From: an uncultured Bacteroides sp.
GTDB taxonomy: Bacteria; Bacteroidota; Bacteroidia; Bacteroidales; Bacteroidaceae
Direction of reading: 5' to 3'
Length of the DNA: 64,000 nt
NCBI RefSeq assembly: GCF_905207245.1
Contig: NZ_CAJLKP010000014.1
Coordinates: 40,638 to 104,637, forward strand
Shown here: piece by piece, positions 26,538-35,508 of the stretch
How the letters are laid out: every line of letters starts with the position of its first letter
Numbering within the stretch: the first letter of the stretch is position 1
The notes under the pieces: generated by a model
The model's input: the letters and a program-made list of their open reading frames with translations, nothing else
What the model was told of the DNA's origin: nothing
The model's database searches: none
Made by a program: the position numbers and the translations under genes

Positions 26538-29500
26538 TTATGCATTCCACGACGCGTCGAAGTCATGCACCACGTCGATCAGTGCTTGCGCCAGTTGTTC
26601 TTTCAGGTCTTTTATCTCCCCCTGCTGTCCTTCAGGGGACTTCATCAGGTCGATGGTTCCCACGCTCAAGAGATTGGTTATTTGCACGATGACCTGTTTG
26701 GGTGCGGCAGATGAGAGCTTGCCTGTCCCACTGTAATTTCCTCCGGCCATCCCATCATCCGCCCCGTCGGTAGTTACCCGCAGGGTATCCAGGGGATTGT
26801 CATTATACCCCGGTTCATTGGAATAGAGCGACGTGTCGAACCCTGCTTTCCGGATGATGTTCTCCGCTATCTGCTCGTTACCGCCGTATTTCTTCCGGAG
26901 TGTCTTCATCATTTCGATAAGCCTGCCCCGTACACGCCCCTTGGCGGCTAACAGGTCGCTGACCTCTTCCTCTGTCGCGTCTTTTCCGGCTTCTTTCTGT
27001 TGCCATTTCCCGTCCTTCATATAGAACCCTTCCTTGCCGAGCTCGGTAAAGCTGAACCCGCTCTCCCGCAGTCTGCGCATGGCACCCGGTTGTGACCGGA
27101 GGGCATCCAGGTAACTTTCCGCACCGACACGGATGGAACGCACGACCTCGGTGTTCTGGTAGCCCGCAAAATGCGGGGTCTGCGCGGCCTGGCGGGCGGT
27201 AATCTTGTCCATGCCGGGATTGTAAACCACCTGCCCGTTTCTTACCGTGTACAGGCTTTTGTCCAACAGTTTGGTGTTATACCTGTAATTGTGGTCGATG
27301 TTCTTTATAAATGCGCTTACTTCCGGAGCGCTGGAGAGCTTGCCCAACTCCGCGTAAGCGGAAATGATCTGCTGCTGCCCGCTCTTGCGGGCAATGATGT
27401 GGATAGCGTCCTTCGCGTTCTTCTGGTAGGCGTCGTCATACGTATAATCGGGCGCCGAGTGTGTCTGGGCGGCTGCCATGCCGGAGAGCAGCGCCCTCCA
27501 CCATTCACCGGTGAACGCACCGATCTTCTGCCCGGATTCCTCTTCCAGCGTCTTGCCTTCCGTCACGTTCGCCACCGCCTCCTTGGTCTTCAATGCCTGG
27601 AGATAAGTATCCCGGAGTGACTTGTGCAGGGCATCTATGGAAGGATAGCGGTATTTCTCATTGGAATTGACTTCTTCCAGTACGGCATCCTTGGCTTTCT
27701 TCACCTGCCATGTTTTATACGCCACCCATCCCAACGCGCCGACCAGTGCGGCAATGCCCGCGGTAGCGGCCACCGCACCTGCGCCCATGGCGGACAACGA
27801 GGCGGCGGCTCCCGTGATGCCTGTTCCGGTAACTACCTGGTTGGCGAAAAGGGAGGTAAAGGCGCTGCGTGCGGTCAGTCTGCCCATCCCTGCCATGCCG
27901 GTAGAGGCAAGTGCCTGCATCATGGCCCCTTTACCTGTGATTCCCGCCCCGCGCAGGGCGGTGACAATGCTGCGCTTGCCGGCAAAGGACAAGGCCTTGA
28001 CACCACCACCGCCACCTGTCAGGGAAGCGATAAGCTGGAGCGTGGAAGACATGACGGACTGTTTGCCGATACAGCCGATTGCCACACCCAGGTTCGTTAC
28101 CGCACCCGCCAGTTTGAATATCTTCGTAGCGACAAAACCGGTGAACAATAGCGGTTCTATCCAGTGGAAGTTGCGGGCCATCCATGTACCCAGGTTAGCC
28201 AGCACGGAACAGACATCCAACAGTGCCCGCCCGATAGAGGCGATGCCCCGTGCAAACTCCGGAGCCTTGAACTTACTCAGGAAGTCCTTCAATATGCTTT
28301 TGATAACGGGTTCCACGACTTCATACGCCTGCATGAAGCTTTCCGTCAGGGTGGATGTCACCTGTGCCCATAGCCCCTTGGTCGTATTCTGCTTGACAAG
28401 CGCCAGCTCGTCGGATATGCCGTGTGAAGCACGGTTCTGAGTGGTGAGCACCCGGAGCTTGTCGTAGTTCACCACGAATTGCATCGCCGCGTTGCCGCCG
28501 ATTTTACTGAAAATGGAAATCATATCTTCCAGACTCGCCCCGGCATCGTGAAGGTCCTTGAAAATCTCCGCCAGCGGACGGAGCTTCTCCACTTTCTTGC
28601 CCGCTATCTCCGTGAACCGGGTAAACTTGACACCGAGCCTGTCCAGCGTGGCTTCCGCCTGTTTGGTAGGCTTGGCGAAGCGGGTGGACATCGCACGCAG
28701 GGCGGTTCCCGCCATCGTGCCTTTCATGCCCGCATTGCCTAAGATACCGATAGCCGCCGACGCTTCGGAAAAGTCCACGCCGGAGAGCTTCAGGTATCCG
28801 GCAGCCATCTTGAAGCTTTCCGCGATCTCGACCACGTTCACGTTCGCACGGGAGATGGTGGAGGTGATAATATCCGCCACGGTGCCCATGCTGCCGCTAT
28901 GGATATTATAGCCGGACATGATGTTCGTTGTCAAGTCGGCGATTAGCCCCACATCGTTGTCACCTATGAGCGCCAGGTTGCTGATGGGCCGCATGGAGGC
29001 GTTGATGGTGGCGATGTTCATTCCCGCCATGGCGAGGAATTTGGCTGCCGAAGCGATCTCCACGGCGGTGAACTTGGTATCCACGCCGATTTTCCGCACG
29101 TTATAAGACATTTGCTGGAAGCGTGTCTCGAACGTGGAGAGGTCGCTGTCCGCTACTTTGAGGATACTGCGGGCGGACTCCATGATATTGCTGTAATCCA
29201 CGGCGGAGGAAAGTTCGGACTTGATGAACCCGTATGCCATGTAGGCATTGAACATGTTCACCAGTGGCAGGCTGCGGATGGACGGACGGCGGGAGTACTG
29301 GAGGCGGTTGATGGCCGCACGCCGTTTGCCACCATAGGCGCTTTCACCTGCGGCGGCCTGCCTCTGGATATTCCGTACGGAAGCGGCGGCATTTCGTTTC
29401 TGCTCGCGCTCCTGTTCCCGTTGCAGGCGGGCGGCCCCGGCAGCCTCCTGCTTTTGCCGGCGTTCCTCTTCCCTTCCCTGCCGCAGGATACGTTCCACCT

Positions 29501-30374
29501 TCGCTCGTTCGTAGTATTCTTGAATTTTTGCCCTGCGTTCCAGCCACTCGTTTGTACGCCTGAAAGCATCCTTCTTCTTCTGTATGTTCTGTCGGTATTC
29601 CGCCTCCTGCCGGGCTTCTATCTCCCGCCTCGTGCGGGCCTCACTGGCTTTGGCAACCTGTTTCTGCTGCCGCTGCCATACCTTGTCCGTCAGGATGGAG
29701 CCGGTCTGGAATGCGCTGGCGGGTATAGTGGCGGGAGATGTTCCTTTGCCGCTACCCATCTGGAAGGGCATATTGATATTGGATGCCGTCTTAATCTGCC
29801 TGAGAAGGCCGAGTATTTCCGTCAGACGGTTTTTGGCCGCATCGGTCCTGATATTGATTTCACGTCCGGCTTCCAGGCTGGTAAGGGCGGAGTTGATCTT
29901 GCCGATCACACCGGTAACCTCCCGCTGTTTCTCATTGACCGTCTTCAGGGACTGTGAGGCGGTCTTGCGGATGCTTCTCTTCTGCGCTTCCAGTTCTTTC
30001 TTGCCCACCAGTGCCTTTGCCTGTGAGCGGATGGTGTTGGTGTCGAGCTTCTGCCCGGCGTTGATGACCACGTTGATACCGGTTGTGAGCTCCTTGATAT
30101 CCGTCAGTAACGCCTTGATGCTTCCCAGCTTCTTCTCGCTCTTACTGGTGTCGATGTCGAACTTATAGGTATATTCCCGCTTCCTGCCCTTGGGGCGGAA
30201 CACTTTGTCGATGTGCTGCATCATGTCATTGACGCTATTGACAGCCGGCATGAAATTGCTGCGGGCGTCACTGAGCTGTTTCATCGCCTTGGCGAATTTC
30301 TCGACTTCCTGCACGCCTTCGGTAGCGGTGACGTTAATGCTGTAATTTACCTGGTAATCTTTGATTTGGGTCAT
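26538..30374 (-). CDS. tail tape measure protein
   Basis: 1278-aa scaffold that sets tail length and leaves through the tube at infection. N-terminal 350 residues are coiled-coil with long Arg/Glu/Gln-rich stretches (RRQKQEAAGAARLQREQERE). The core around residues 390-640 has the TP901-type pattern AKFLAMAGMNIATINASMRP, MSGYNIHSGSMGTVADIITS, ...GNAGMKGTMAGTALRAMSTR. Around 860-920 a hydrophobic Gly/Ala-rich stretch (SLSAMGAGAVAATAGIAALV) could insert into the inner membrane. At about 1.5 Angstrom per residue the tail would be near 190 nm. Confidence 0.93.
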   Translation of the reverse strand: MTQIKDYQVNYSINVTATEGVQEVEKFAKAMKQLSDARSNFMPAVNSVNDMMQHIDKVFRPKGRKREYTYKFDIDTSKSEKKLGSIKALLTDIKELTTGINVVINAGQKLDTNTIRSQAKALVGKKELEAQKRSIRKTASQSLKTVNEKQREVTGVIGKINSALTSLEAGREINIRTDAAKNRLTEILGLLRQIKTASNINMPFQMGSGKGTSPATIPASAFQTGSILTDKVWQRQQKQVAKASEARTRREIEARQEAEYRQNIQKKKDAFRRTNEWLERRAKIQEYYERAKVERILRQGREEERRQKQEAAGAARLQREQEREQKRNAAASVRNIQRQAAAGESAYGGKRRAAINRLQYSRRPSIRSLPLVNMFNAYMAYGFIKSELSSAVDYSNIMESARSILKVADSDLSTFETRFQQMSYNVRKIGVDTKFTAVEIASAAKFLAMAGMNIATINASMRPISNLALIGDNDVGLIADLTTNIMSGYNIHSGSMGTVADIITSTISRANVNVVEIAESFKMAAGYLKLSGVDFSEASAAIGILGNAGMKGTMAGTALRAMSTRFAKPTKQAEATLDRLGVKFTRFTEIAGKKVEKLRPLAEIFKDLHDAGASLEDMISIFSKIGGNAAMQFVVNYDKLRVLTTQNRASHGISDELALVKQNTTKGLWAQVTSTLTESFMQAYEVVEPVIKSILKDFLSKFKAPEFARGIASIGRALLDVCSVLANLGTWMARNFHWIEPLLFTGFVATKIFKLAGAVTNLGVAIGCIGKQSVMSSTLQLIASLTGGGGGVKALSFAGKRSIVTALRGAGITGKGAMMQALASTGMAGMGRLTARSAFTSLFANQVVTGTGITGAAASLSAMGAGAVAATAGIAALVGALGWVAYKTWQVKKAKDAVLEEVNSNEKYRYPSIDALHKSLRDTYLQALKTKEAVANVTEGKTLEEESGQKIGAFTGEWWRALLSGMAAAQTHSAPDYTYDDAYQKNAKDAIHIIARKSGQQQIISAYAELGKLSSAPEVSAFIKNIDHNYRYNTKLLDKSLYTVRNGQVVYNPGMDKITARQAAQTPHFAGYQNTEVVRSIRVGAESYLDALRSQPGAMRRLRESGFSFTELGKEGFYMKDGKWQQKEAGKDATEEEVSDLLAAKGRVRGRLIEMMKTLRKKYGGNEQIAENIIRKAGFDTSLYSNEPGYNDNPLDTLRVTTDGADDGMAGGNYSGTGKLSSAAPKQVIVQITNLLSVGTIDLMKSPEGQQGEIKDLKEQLAQALIDVVHDFDASWNA

Positions 30375-30400
30375 AATACGGATGCAAGGTTAGGTTCGGG

Positions 30401-30412
30401 TAAGAATAGGTG
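30401..30412 (-). promoter_or_regulatory. CCTATWC late motif upstream of the tape measure
   Basis: Minus strand CACCTATTCTTACC lies about 27-38 nt before the start at 30374, just after a strong terminator; weak member of the motif family. Confidence 0.35.
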
Positions 30413-30430
30413 AAAAGGATAGCGTATGAT

Positions 30431-30475
30431 TAAAAAAGAAAAACCCTGCCGCTTGTGTGACGGCAGGGAAAAACA
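30431..30475 (-). terminator. intrinsic terminator after tail assembly chaperone
   Basis: CCCTGCCG/CGGCAGGG stem with a 9-nt loop, followed on the minus strand by TTTTTCTTTTTT. It lies between the chaperone frameshift product and the tape measure, so the tape measure probably needs its own promoter or antitermination. Confidence 0.8.
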
Positions 30476-30519
30476 AAGGAAATGAAAGAATGAAAAGTCA
30501 GTAAAGAATGAAAAGTCGG

Positions 30520-31061
30520 TTAAACGGATAGTGCGGCATTGGCGGCTTTGGTTATCATCATCTGGTTATGAAGCCAGAGGGCTTCTTCCGAGAGCATGGC
30601 AAATTCTTCGTCATCAATGGCTTCCAGGTTCACGCCGGGAAAGTAGTGACGTACATAAATCAGCCGTTGCCGGATACGGTGGTCGTCACGTACTTCCCAG
30701 CGGGTTATAAATTTACCAGCGTGCTCTGGCGGGTGGAGATGATTTCCGTGAGCTGCCCCATCAGGCCGAACAGGAACAGGCTTTCATTGTCTACCAGTTC
30801 CTTGTCGCCATCGACGAAACAGTCCTTGGCAAGCGTTTTCATCGCCATTACCTCGTCCTTGCGGGAGGCGACCATAAACTTGGAGAATTGGGGAAAGGTG
30901 GGTTCCGACATATAGGCCACGTATACCTCTTTTTCCCCGCAGGCGGTATCACCGAACACGACCAGCGGGTAGATTTTTCTCAGTTTCTTTTCCGCTTTGA
31001 GCTTGCCGGCTGTTTCCTTGATCTGCGCTTCCAGTTCGAGCGTGAGTGATTTGTCTTCCAT
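30520..31061 (-). CDS. tail assembly chaperone, long form by -1 frameshift (gpGT type)
   Basis: The 118-codon frame (31061-30705) ends in the slippery heptamer A AAT TTA directly before its TAA stop (heptamer at 30714-30708). A -1 slip there reads AAA TTT and continues for about 60 codons in an open frame starting GKFITRWEVRDDHRIRQRL and ending NAALSV at 30520. This is the G/GT arrangement known from lambda and most long-tailed phages, in which both forms guide tube assembly on the tape measure. The extension lies exactly between chaperone and tape measure, as expected. Frameshift efficiency cannot be judged. Confidence 0.82.
30705..31061 (-). CDS. tail assembly chaperone, short form (gpG type)
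   Basis: 118-aa protein starting MEDKSLTLELEAQIKETAGK. The frame stays open further upstream to 31208, but ATG 31061 is preceded by the CCTATAC motif and an AT-rich leader, and upstream residues look non-coding. Position before the tape measure and the slippery end identify it as the tail assembly chaperone; the sequence itself is not distinctive. Confidence 0.78.
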   Translation of the reverse strand: MEDKSLTLELEAQIKETAGKLKAEKKLRKIYPLVVFGDTACGEKEVYVAYMSEPTFPQFSKFMVASRKDEVMAMKTLAKDCFVDGDKELVDNESLFLFGLMGQLTEIISTRQSTLVNL

Positions 31062-31092
31062 AATAAAAGTTGGTTGTAAATTGGTTAATGTT

Positions 31093-31112
31093 CTTTTCCA
31101 AGTATAGGGGAA
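31093..31112 (-). promoter_or_regulatory. CCTATWC late motif upstream of tail chaperone
   Basis: Minus strand TTCCCCTATACTTGGAAAAG, 30-50 nt before the start at 31061; near-identical to the copy at 39585 upstream of the protease/scaffold gene. Confidence 0.5.
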
Positions 31113-31267
31113 TAGGTTTGAATTCGGGTGAATTGACTTGCGGATGTACCGGCTCCCCCTCCATACTGCAACTCCCAAGAACTTCCGCGTCTTTTCGGTT
31201 AAAGACAATCAGGCAAAGGATAGGTTTGATAAGCTGATTACAAGAATCCTTTGAATACTACAACACA

Positions 31268-31635
31268 ATGAAGAATGATAGTATTTTCGACTGGGCAAAA
31301 TATGGGAGCGGCAAATTTTCGATGAAAGAAAAAATGCAGATAGATGTTTTATCGGTTGGACATGGATAGAAAAAATATCCCAATATTCTGATTCGTTTCC
31401 AAAATGCATCATATTTGCTGCACAATAGTAATAAAAAGATGATTTTGGGGAATTCAAGGAACAACTATTTGATTTGACACGCTTCAATATCTATCAGATA
31501 TATGCATGGCAATCCGATTTTGACCGGAATAACCTTACCCACTGGACAAAGAAAGGATATCTCATCCAGTTACGACAAGGCTTATGTAGCCTTCTTATTG
31601 TCAGAAAGGAGGAAACTATGAGAATAGGTGGATAA
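31268..31635 (+). pseudogene. broken AbiEi-like antitoxin / defence gene remnant
   Basis: AT-rich plus-strand DNA with coding-like pieces in more than one frame. One piece begins MKNDSIFDWAKYGSGKFSMK and ends at TAG. A second frame reads WIEKISQYSDSFPKCIIFAA, then three consecutive stops, then KDDFGEFKEQLFDLTRFNIY, QIYAWQSDFDRNNLTHWTKK and GYLIQLRQGL. The last part has the pattern of the N-terminal winged helix of AbiEi-type antitoxins (helix, then KKGYL..LRQG). It appears to be decayed cargo of the same island as the Argonaute genes. The family call is from pattern memory only. Confidence 0.45.
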
Positions 31636-31747
31636 TGAGAGTTACTCTCCCATTTTCGTGATAAAAAGATTTTGTATCGTCCTACTATTTAACTATTTGA
31701 GATCTGCTATTATATATAATAACAGTATAGACATTTTTATCATAGAA

Positions 31748-31781
31748 TTTGCTGTTAACAGCCAATTATTTCCTATTTTTG
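31748..31781 (+). promoter_or_regulatory. promoter of the Argonaute operon
   Basis: TATTTTTG (31774-31781) matches the Bacteroidota -7 element TAnnTTTG, with TTTG at 31748-31751 as a -33 element (22-nt spacing, slightly long). Transcription would start about 10-15 nt before ATG 31803, giving a very short leader. Confidence 0.55.
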
Positions 31782-31802
31782 CAAAAAACATTTTTGTAAA
31801 AT

Positions 31803-34091
31803 ATGGAGCTGAATTTCTACCCTATTAATATTGATTTTGAAGAATTTCAAATATCAAGAACAAAATACTCTGATGAAACTCTTAAAGAGTTAAGACATAA
31901 ATATAACAAATCACATTCCTTCTTTAGGGACGGTGATTATATATACATATCAAATAATTCTGATGCGAATATAGAATTGGGAGAAACCGTTACATTAAAG
32001 ATTAATTCTTCAGAGAGAGTGACAAGTAGCCTTATTAAGCATATATTTTTCAGGGTGTTTAAAGATAGATTTCCAGATATAAAACCAACAAGTTTCTATC
32101 CATTCAATTTTTTCTCACGGGTAAATTCTGATGATTTAGTATATCCATATTTACCAGATGCAATGCAAAATATTCTGTCATATAGGAAGCAGATAAGTAT
32201 TCAGCTACGGATGTTTGATATAAATCAACAGCAACAATATGGTTTTATAATAAATACGTCTTATCATTGGGGATTATCAAAAAAATGTGCTGATTTACAT
32301 AAGGAAGGGCTTGAGTTGCTTGGGCTTGAAGTGTTAAAAATAGAAGAAATGCCTGAATCAAAAGATGTTTTGGCCGCAAATGAAGAATTTATTGGTGAAA
32401 TAAAAGAACTGCAAAATGATAACGCCATTGTTTCAACCAATGAGGGAGATATTTTAGTTCCTTTGAATGAATTGACTTTAAGAAAAACGAACTATAACAT
32501 AAAAAGTTATCTTACACATTTATTGGGTGAATCTCAAAGTGAAACTATAATCAATAAGGTAAAATTTAATGAACAGAGTAGACTTAATAATAGGACTGAA
32601 AGAATAGAGATTAATAGAATAGCGCAACTGATTTCTTCGTATAATGATAAAGATAAAACTACGGTAACTTATAAAAATTCAGACGGGTTTTATTACACTG
32701 TAGAATCAACTCCATTTAATTCCGAAAGTAGTTTTACATTAAAGAACCCACCTTTCATATTCGACCATGCAGCCACAAAAGTAGAAAATAGAAATGCAGA
32801 TGTAGGACTAAATAATTTTGGGCCTTGGGATGCAATCACATTTGACTGTAAAAGTCCTCATATTGTTGGTATATGTGCAAAAAGAAACAGAGGAAGTTTT
32901 ACCGAATTTTTGGCAAAACTAATAAATGGAGATCCCAATTCCCAATGGTTTAAAAAAGGGATACAGAAAAAATATGATTTAAATAATGTAACCTATGAGG
33001 TATTTGATATTTTAAATTGCGATTTTACTGGTTATAATAATATTATTTCTCAATTGAATACAAAACCGGATTTGGTAATTATGGAAATCCCCGAATCATT
33101 CAAAAAAATGAAAATTGAGGAGAATCCATATTATAGGCTCAAAGCTAAATTACTTACACTTGAGATACCTTTCCAGTTTATCGTAGAAAGTAAAGTGCGT
33201 TATTCAAACGATGCTTTATTAAATACAATAGGATTACAAATATATGCTAAACTTGGTGGCACACCTTGGGTTTTACCTTCTACTCGTTCCATTGATAGAG
33301 AATTAATTATCGGAATCGGAAACAGTATTATTCGAAATAACAGCTTCAAAGGGTCTGAAAAAAACAGGGTTGTTGGAATAACAACATTCTTTTCAAGCGA
33401 TGGGCAATATTTGTTATCTAATAAAGCTAAAGATGTTCCATATTCTGAATATTTTAATGAGTTGTTGAAAACTTTAAAAGACGCATTTACGCATCTCCAA
33501 GAATTGCAGGGATGGAAGAATAATGATACTATAAGGCTAATATTTCATATTTTCAAGCCAATAAAAAATATAGAATTTGAAGTGATATGTAAGCTCATGG
33601 ACTCTTTTCCTGAATTTAAAATTCAATTTGCTTTTGTTACCATAAGCAAGAAGCATCCATATAAATTATATGAAGCCTCTCAATCTGGAGTTATAAAAGG
33701 AAATAAAAAGATAGGCGAATTCACTCCATTAAGAGGTGCGAATATTATTCTCGATTCAACTTCTTGTTTGGTGCAAATGTTAGGTGCAAATGAGATAAAA
33801 ACAGACCGACATGGGGCAAGCAGTCCTATATTAATCAAAATAAGAACACCGCAGGGGAATTTCGACAAATCAGCACTAAATGATATGCTTTTTACTGACA
33901 TTCAGTATATCTCTCAACAAATATTTTCATTTACATATTTGTCTTGGAGAAGTTTTCTTCCTAAAGAGCTTCCAGCGACAATGTTATATTCTGATTTAAT
34001 TGCCAATTTGCTTGGACGATTACGCAAAGTTAACGGTTGGCAGCCTGATATTCTAAACTTCAAACTAAAACAAAAGAAATGGTTTCTGTAG
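31803..34091 (+). CDS. long prokaryotic Argonaute, probably catalytically inactive
   Basis: 762-aa protein with MID and PIWI domains in its C-terminal half. PIWI marks: RELIIGIGNS at 499-508, IRLIFHIFKP from 577, GEFTPLRGANIILDSTSCLV, then SPILIKI, and FTYLSWRSFLPKELPATMLY, SDLIANLLGRL near the end, all in the usual PIWI order. The first catalytic Asp (usually in an IGIDxS motif) is Gly506, and no Asp follows the HIFK motif, so slicing is unlikely. The N-terminal half probably holds N and PAZ-like parts. Its start overlaps nothing; its stop overlaps the next gene by 13 nt. Inactive long Argonautes are known to use guides to sense invaders and trigger a partner effector. GC content is far below that of the flanking tail genes, suggesting later acquisition. 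Confidence 0.82.
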   Translation: MELNFYPINIDFEEFQISRTKYSDETLKELRHKYNKSHSFFRDGDYIYISNNSDANIELGETVTLKINSSERVTSSLIKHIFFRVFKDRFPDIKPTSFYPFNFFSRVNSDDLVYPYLPDAMQNILSYRKQISIQLRMFDINQQQQYGFIINTSYHWGLSKKCADLHKEGLELLGLEVLKIEEMPESKDVLAANEEFIGEIKELQNDNAIVSTNEGDILVPLNELTLRKTNYNIKSYLTHLLGESQSETIINKVKFNEQSRLNNRTERIEINRIAQLISSYNDKDKTTVTYKNSDGFYYTVESTPFNSESSFTLKNPPFIFDHAATKVENRNADVGLNNFGPWDAITFDCKSPHIVGICAKRNRGSFTEFLAKLINGDPNSQWFKKGIQKKYDLNNVTYEVFDILNCDFTGYNNIISQLNTKPDLVIMEIPESFKKMKIEENPYYRLKAKLLTLEIPFQFIVESKVRYSNDALLNTIGLQIYAKLGGTPWVLPSTRSIDRELIIGIGNSIIRNNSFKGSEKNRVVGITTFFSSDGQYLLSNKAKDVPYSEYFNELLKTLKDAFTHLQELQGWKNNDTIRLIFHIFKPIKNIEFEVICKLMDSFPEFKIQFAFVTISKKHPYKLYEASQSGVIKGNKKIGEFTPLRGANIILDSTSCLVQMLGANEIKTDRHGASSPILIKIRTPQGNFDKSALNDMLFTDIQYISQQIFSFTYLSWRSFLPKELPATMLYSDLIANLLGRLRKVNGWQPDILNFKLKQKKWFL

Positions 34092-34936
34092 AAAACAGGG
34101 TTTCATATCTGAATAAGATACAGCAGATTCCGAAAATAAGATTGTTTTTCGATTTGCTTAATGGCAAGCATTGCGTTGATAATATAGTAGGCGTAGATGC
34201 TACCTACATTGGTTTGATCAATTCTCTTTCAAATAATAATGAGCAGAACTTTAAAGAACTCTACAATGATTTTTCGAGGAAAAAACCATCGAGTGAAAGT
34301 TTATGGATAAACGATGACTTTTTGATATTCATACTAACTTTAGGCATCGTCCGTTACAAAATAGATAGAACCTGGATAAAAGAAGCAATAGGCGCGAGAA
34401 CTACAAAAAAAGCAGAACATCTAAGTATTAATAAAACATTTTCCAATATCTTAGATGATAATTTCCAAAGTAACGACAATCTGTATGAGATCGTAATAGT
34501 GTTTCAAGATTTCTTAAATTTCGCTATTTCTGTAGAACATTTTGATGACCTATATAGTAGAATCTCAAATAATATAAATTTATTTTCTTCTCGGAATGAT
34601 TTTTTGGTTTGTCTATCAATGAAGGCAATGGATATTATTATCATATCCAAAGGTCTTCCGGATAATAAAGAAATTGCCAACATGAGAGATTTTATCACAT
34701 TGTTTCAAAAGAGAGTAAAAGCAATAAGTAAGGTCATTTACATTCTAATTCTTTCTGTGATTATCATACTTATGTTTTTCTTCTGGGAAAAATATGCAGA
34801 ATTTCTCAATGCCATGTCCTTAATCTTCGGATTATTGGGAGTAGGTCTTTTATCATTTATCAAATGGGTCCAAGATAAAATAAATAAATTTCTTTTATCC
34901 GTTTTAGGGTATACTAAGATATTTCTTAAGACTTAA
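34079..34936 (+). CDS. Argonaute-associated membrane effector, 285 aa
   Basis: Overlaps the Argonaute stop by 13 nt in another frame, so the two are co-translated. The N-terminal 210 residues are soluble, helical and charged. Two transmembrane helices are predicted at about 216-236 (VIYILILSVIIILMFFFW) and 243-263 (LNAMSLIFGLLGVGLLSF), with a short basic tail. Membrane proteins partnered with inactive long Argonautes are known to act by depolarising or permeabilising the host membrane (abortive infection). I see no enzymatic motif. Specific family not recognised; function inferred from linkage and topology. Confidence 0.72.
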   Translation: MVSVENRVSYLNKIQQIPKIRLFFDLLNGKHCVDNIVGVDATYIGLINSLSNNNEQNFKELYNDFSRKKPSSESLWINDDFLIFILTLGIVRYKIDRTWIKEAIGARTTKKAEHLSINKTFSNILDDNFQSNDNLYEIVIVFQDFLNFAISVEHFDDLYSRISNNINLFSSRNDFLVCLSMKAMDIIIISKGLPDNKEIANMRDFITLFQKRVKAISKVIYILILSVIIILMFFFWEKYAEFLNAMSLIFGLLGVGLLSFIKWVQDKINKFLLSVLGYTKIFLKT

Positions 34937-34986
34937 TTTATTGAAGGGGATTACATATAAAGTATAAATGCATAAGGTAAGCCCTA

Positions 34987-35020
34987 TGAAAAAATAAAAC
35001 CGCACCTGAATGATGCGGTT
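34987..35020 (-). terminator. terminator facing the tail tube gene (possibly bidirectional)
   Basis: AACCGCA/TGCGGTT stem with a 9-nt loop. On the minus strand it is followed by TTATTTTTTC, ending the tail tube transcript before it enters the Argonaute island; on the plus strand it follows the membrane effector gene. Confidence 0.75.
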
Positions 35021-35042
35021 AATTATACTGTTAGAGTACACT

Positions 35043-35486
35043 TCACGAACCGATAACGATATCGAAAGGGTTCAGGTCATATTCGTGTGTGATGTTGGTA
35101 TCGTCCTGCTGGCTCTCCATCGCATCCTCGGAAAAGATACAGCCTTTCAGTGTTACGGTGGTTGTCGTCCAGTCATCCGATGCCATCGGGTTGGCAAAGG
35201 AAATGATAAGGTCGAATTCCCCGATGTCCATCAAGCTGCCGTAAGTCGAGCGCAGCATCTGCTGGGTGGCATAGTCCATCGTTATGGATGCCGTATAGGT
35301 AAGGTTCCCGAAACCACGGGACACGGGCCGCCCGCCCATGCCGTAGTTTGATTCGATTTTCCTCTTTTTATTCCACTTGATACCGGAAACACCTTCGAGT
35401 GTCGTGCTTCCCTCGTCAATTCCAAGGGCGGTGGAAGCGAGCGTAATCATGCTCCAGGAATAGGCTACGTTATTGATTATTGCCAT
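35043..35486 (-). CDS. tail tube protein
   Basis: 147-aa protein placed directly after the sheath gene, the fixed order for contractile tails. It begins MAIINNVAYSWSMITLASTA and contains beta-strand patterns typical of tube proteins (NLTYTASITMDYATQQMLRS, TVTLKGCIFSED). The product forms stacked hexamers inside the sheath. Identification rests on size, order and pattern. Confidence 0.8.
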   Translation of the reverse strand: MAIINNVAYSWSMITLASTALGIDEGSTTLEGVSGIKWNKKRKIESNYGMGGRPVSRGFGNLTYTASITMDYATQQMLRSTYGSLMDIGEFDLIISFANPMASDDWTTTTVTLKGCIFSEDAMESQQDDTNITHEYDLNPFDIVIGS

Positions 35487-35508
35487 AGTATTTGTTTTTC
35501 AGGTTAGG

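Noticed and set aside
30470..30530. Copy of the array tail (TCAGTAAAGAATG at about 30498)
   Set aside because: Short chance match inside the gap after the chaperone gene; no P0-P3 structure around it.
31209..31487. 92-codon minus-strand frame
   Set aside because: Antisense to the AbiEi-like remnant; AT-rich with no protein-like pattern.
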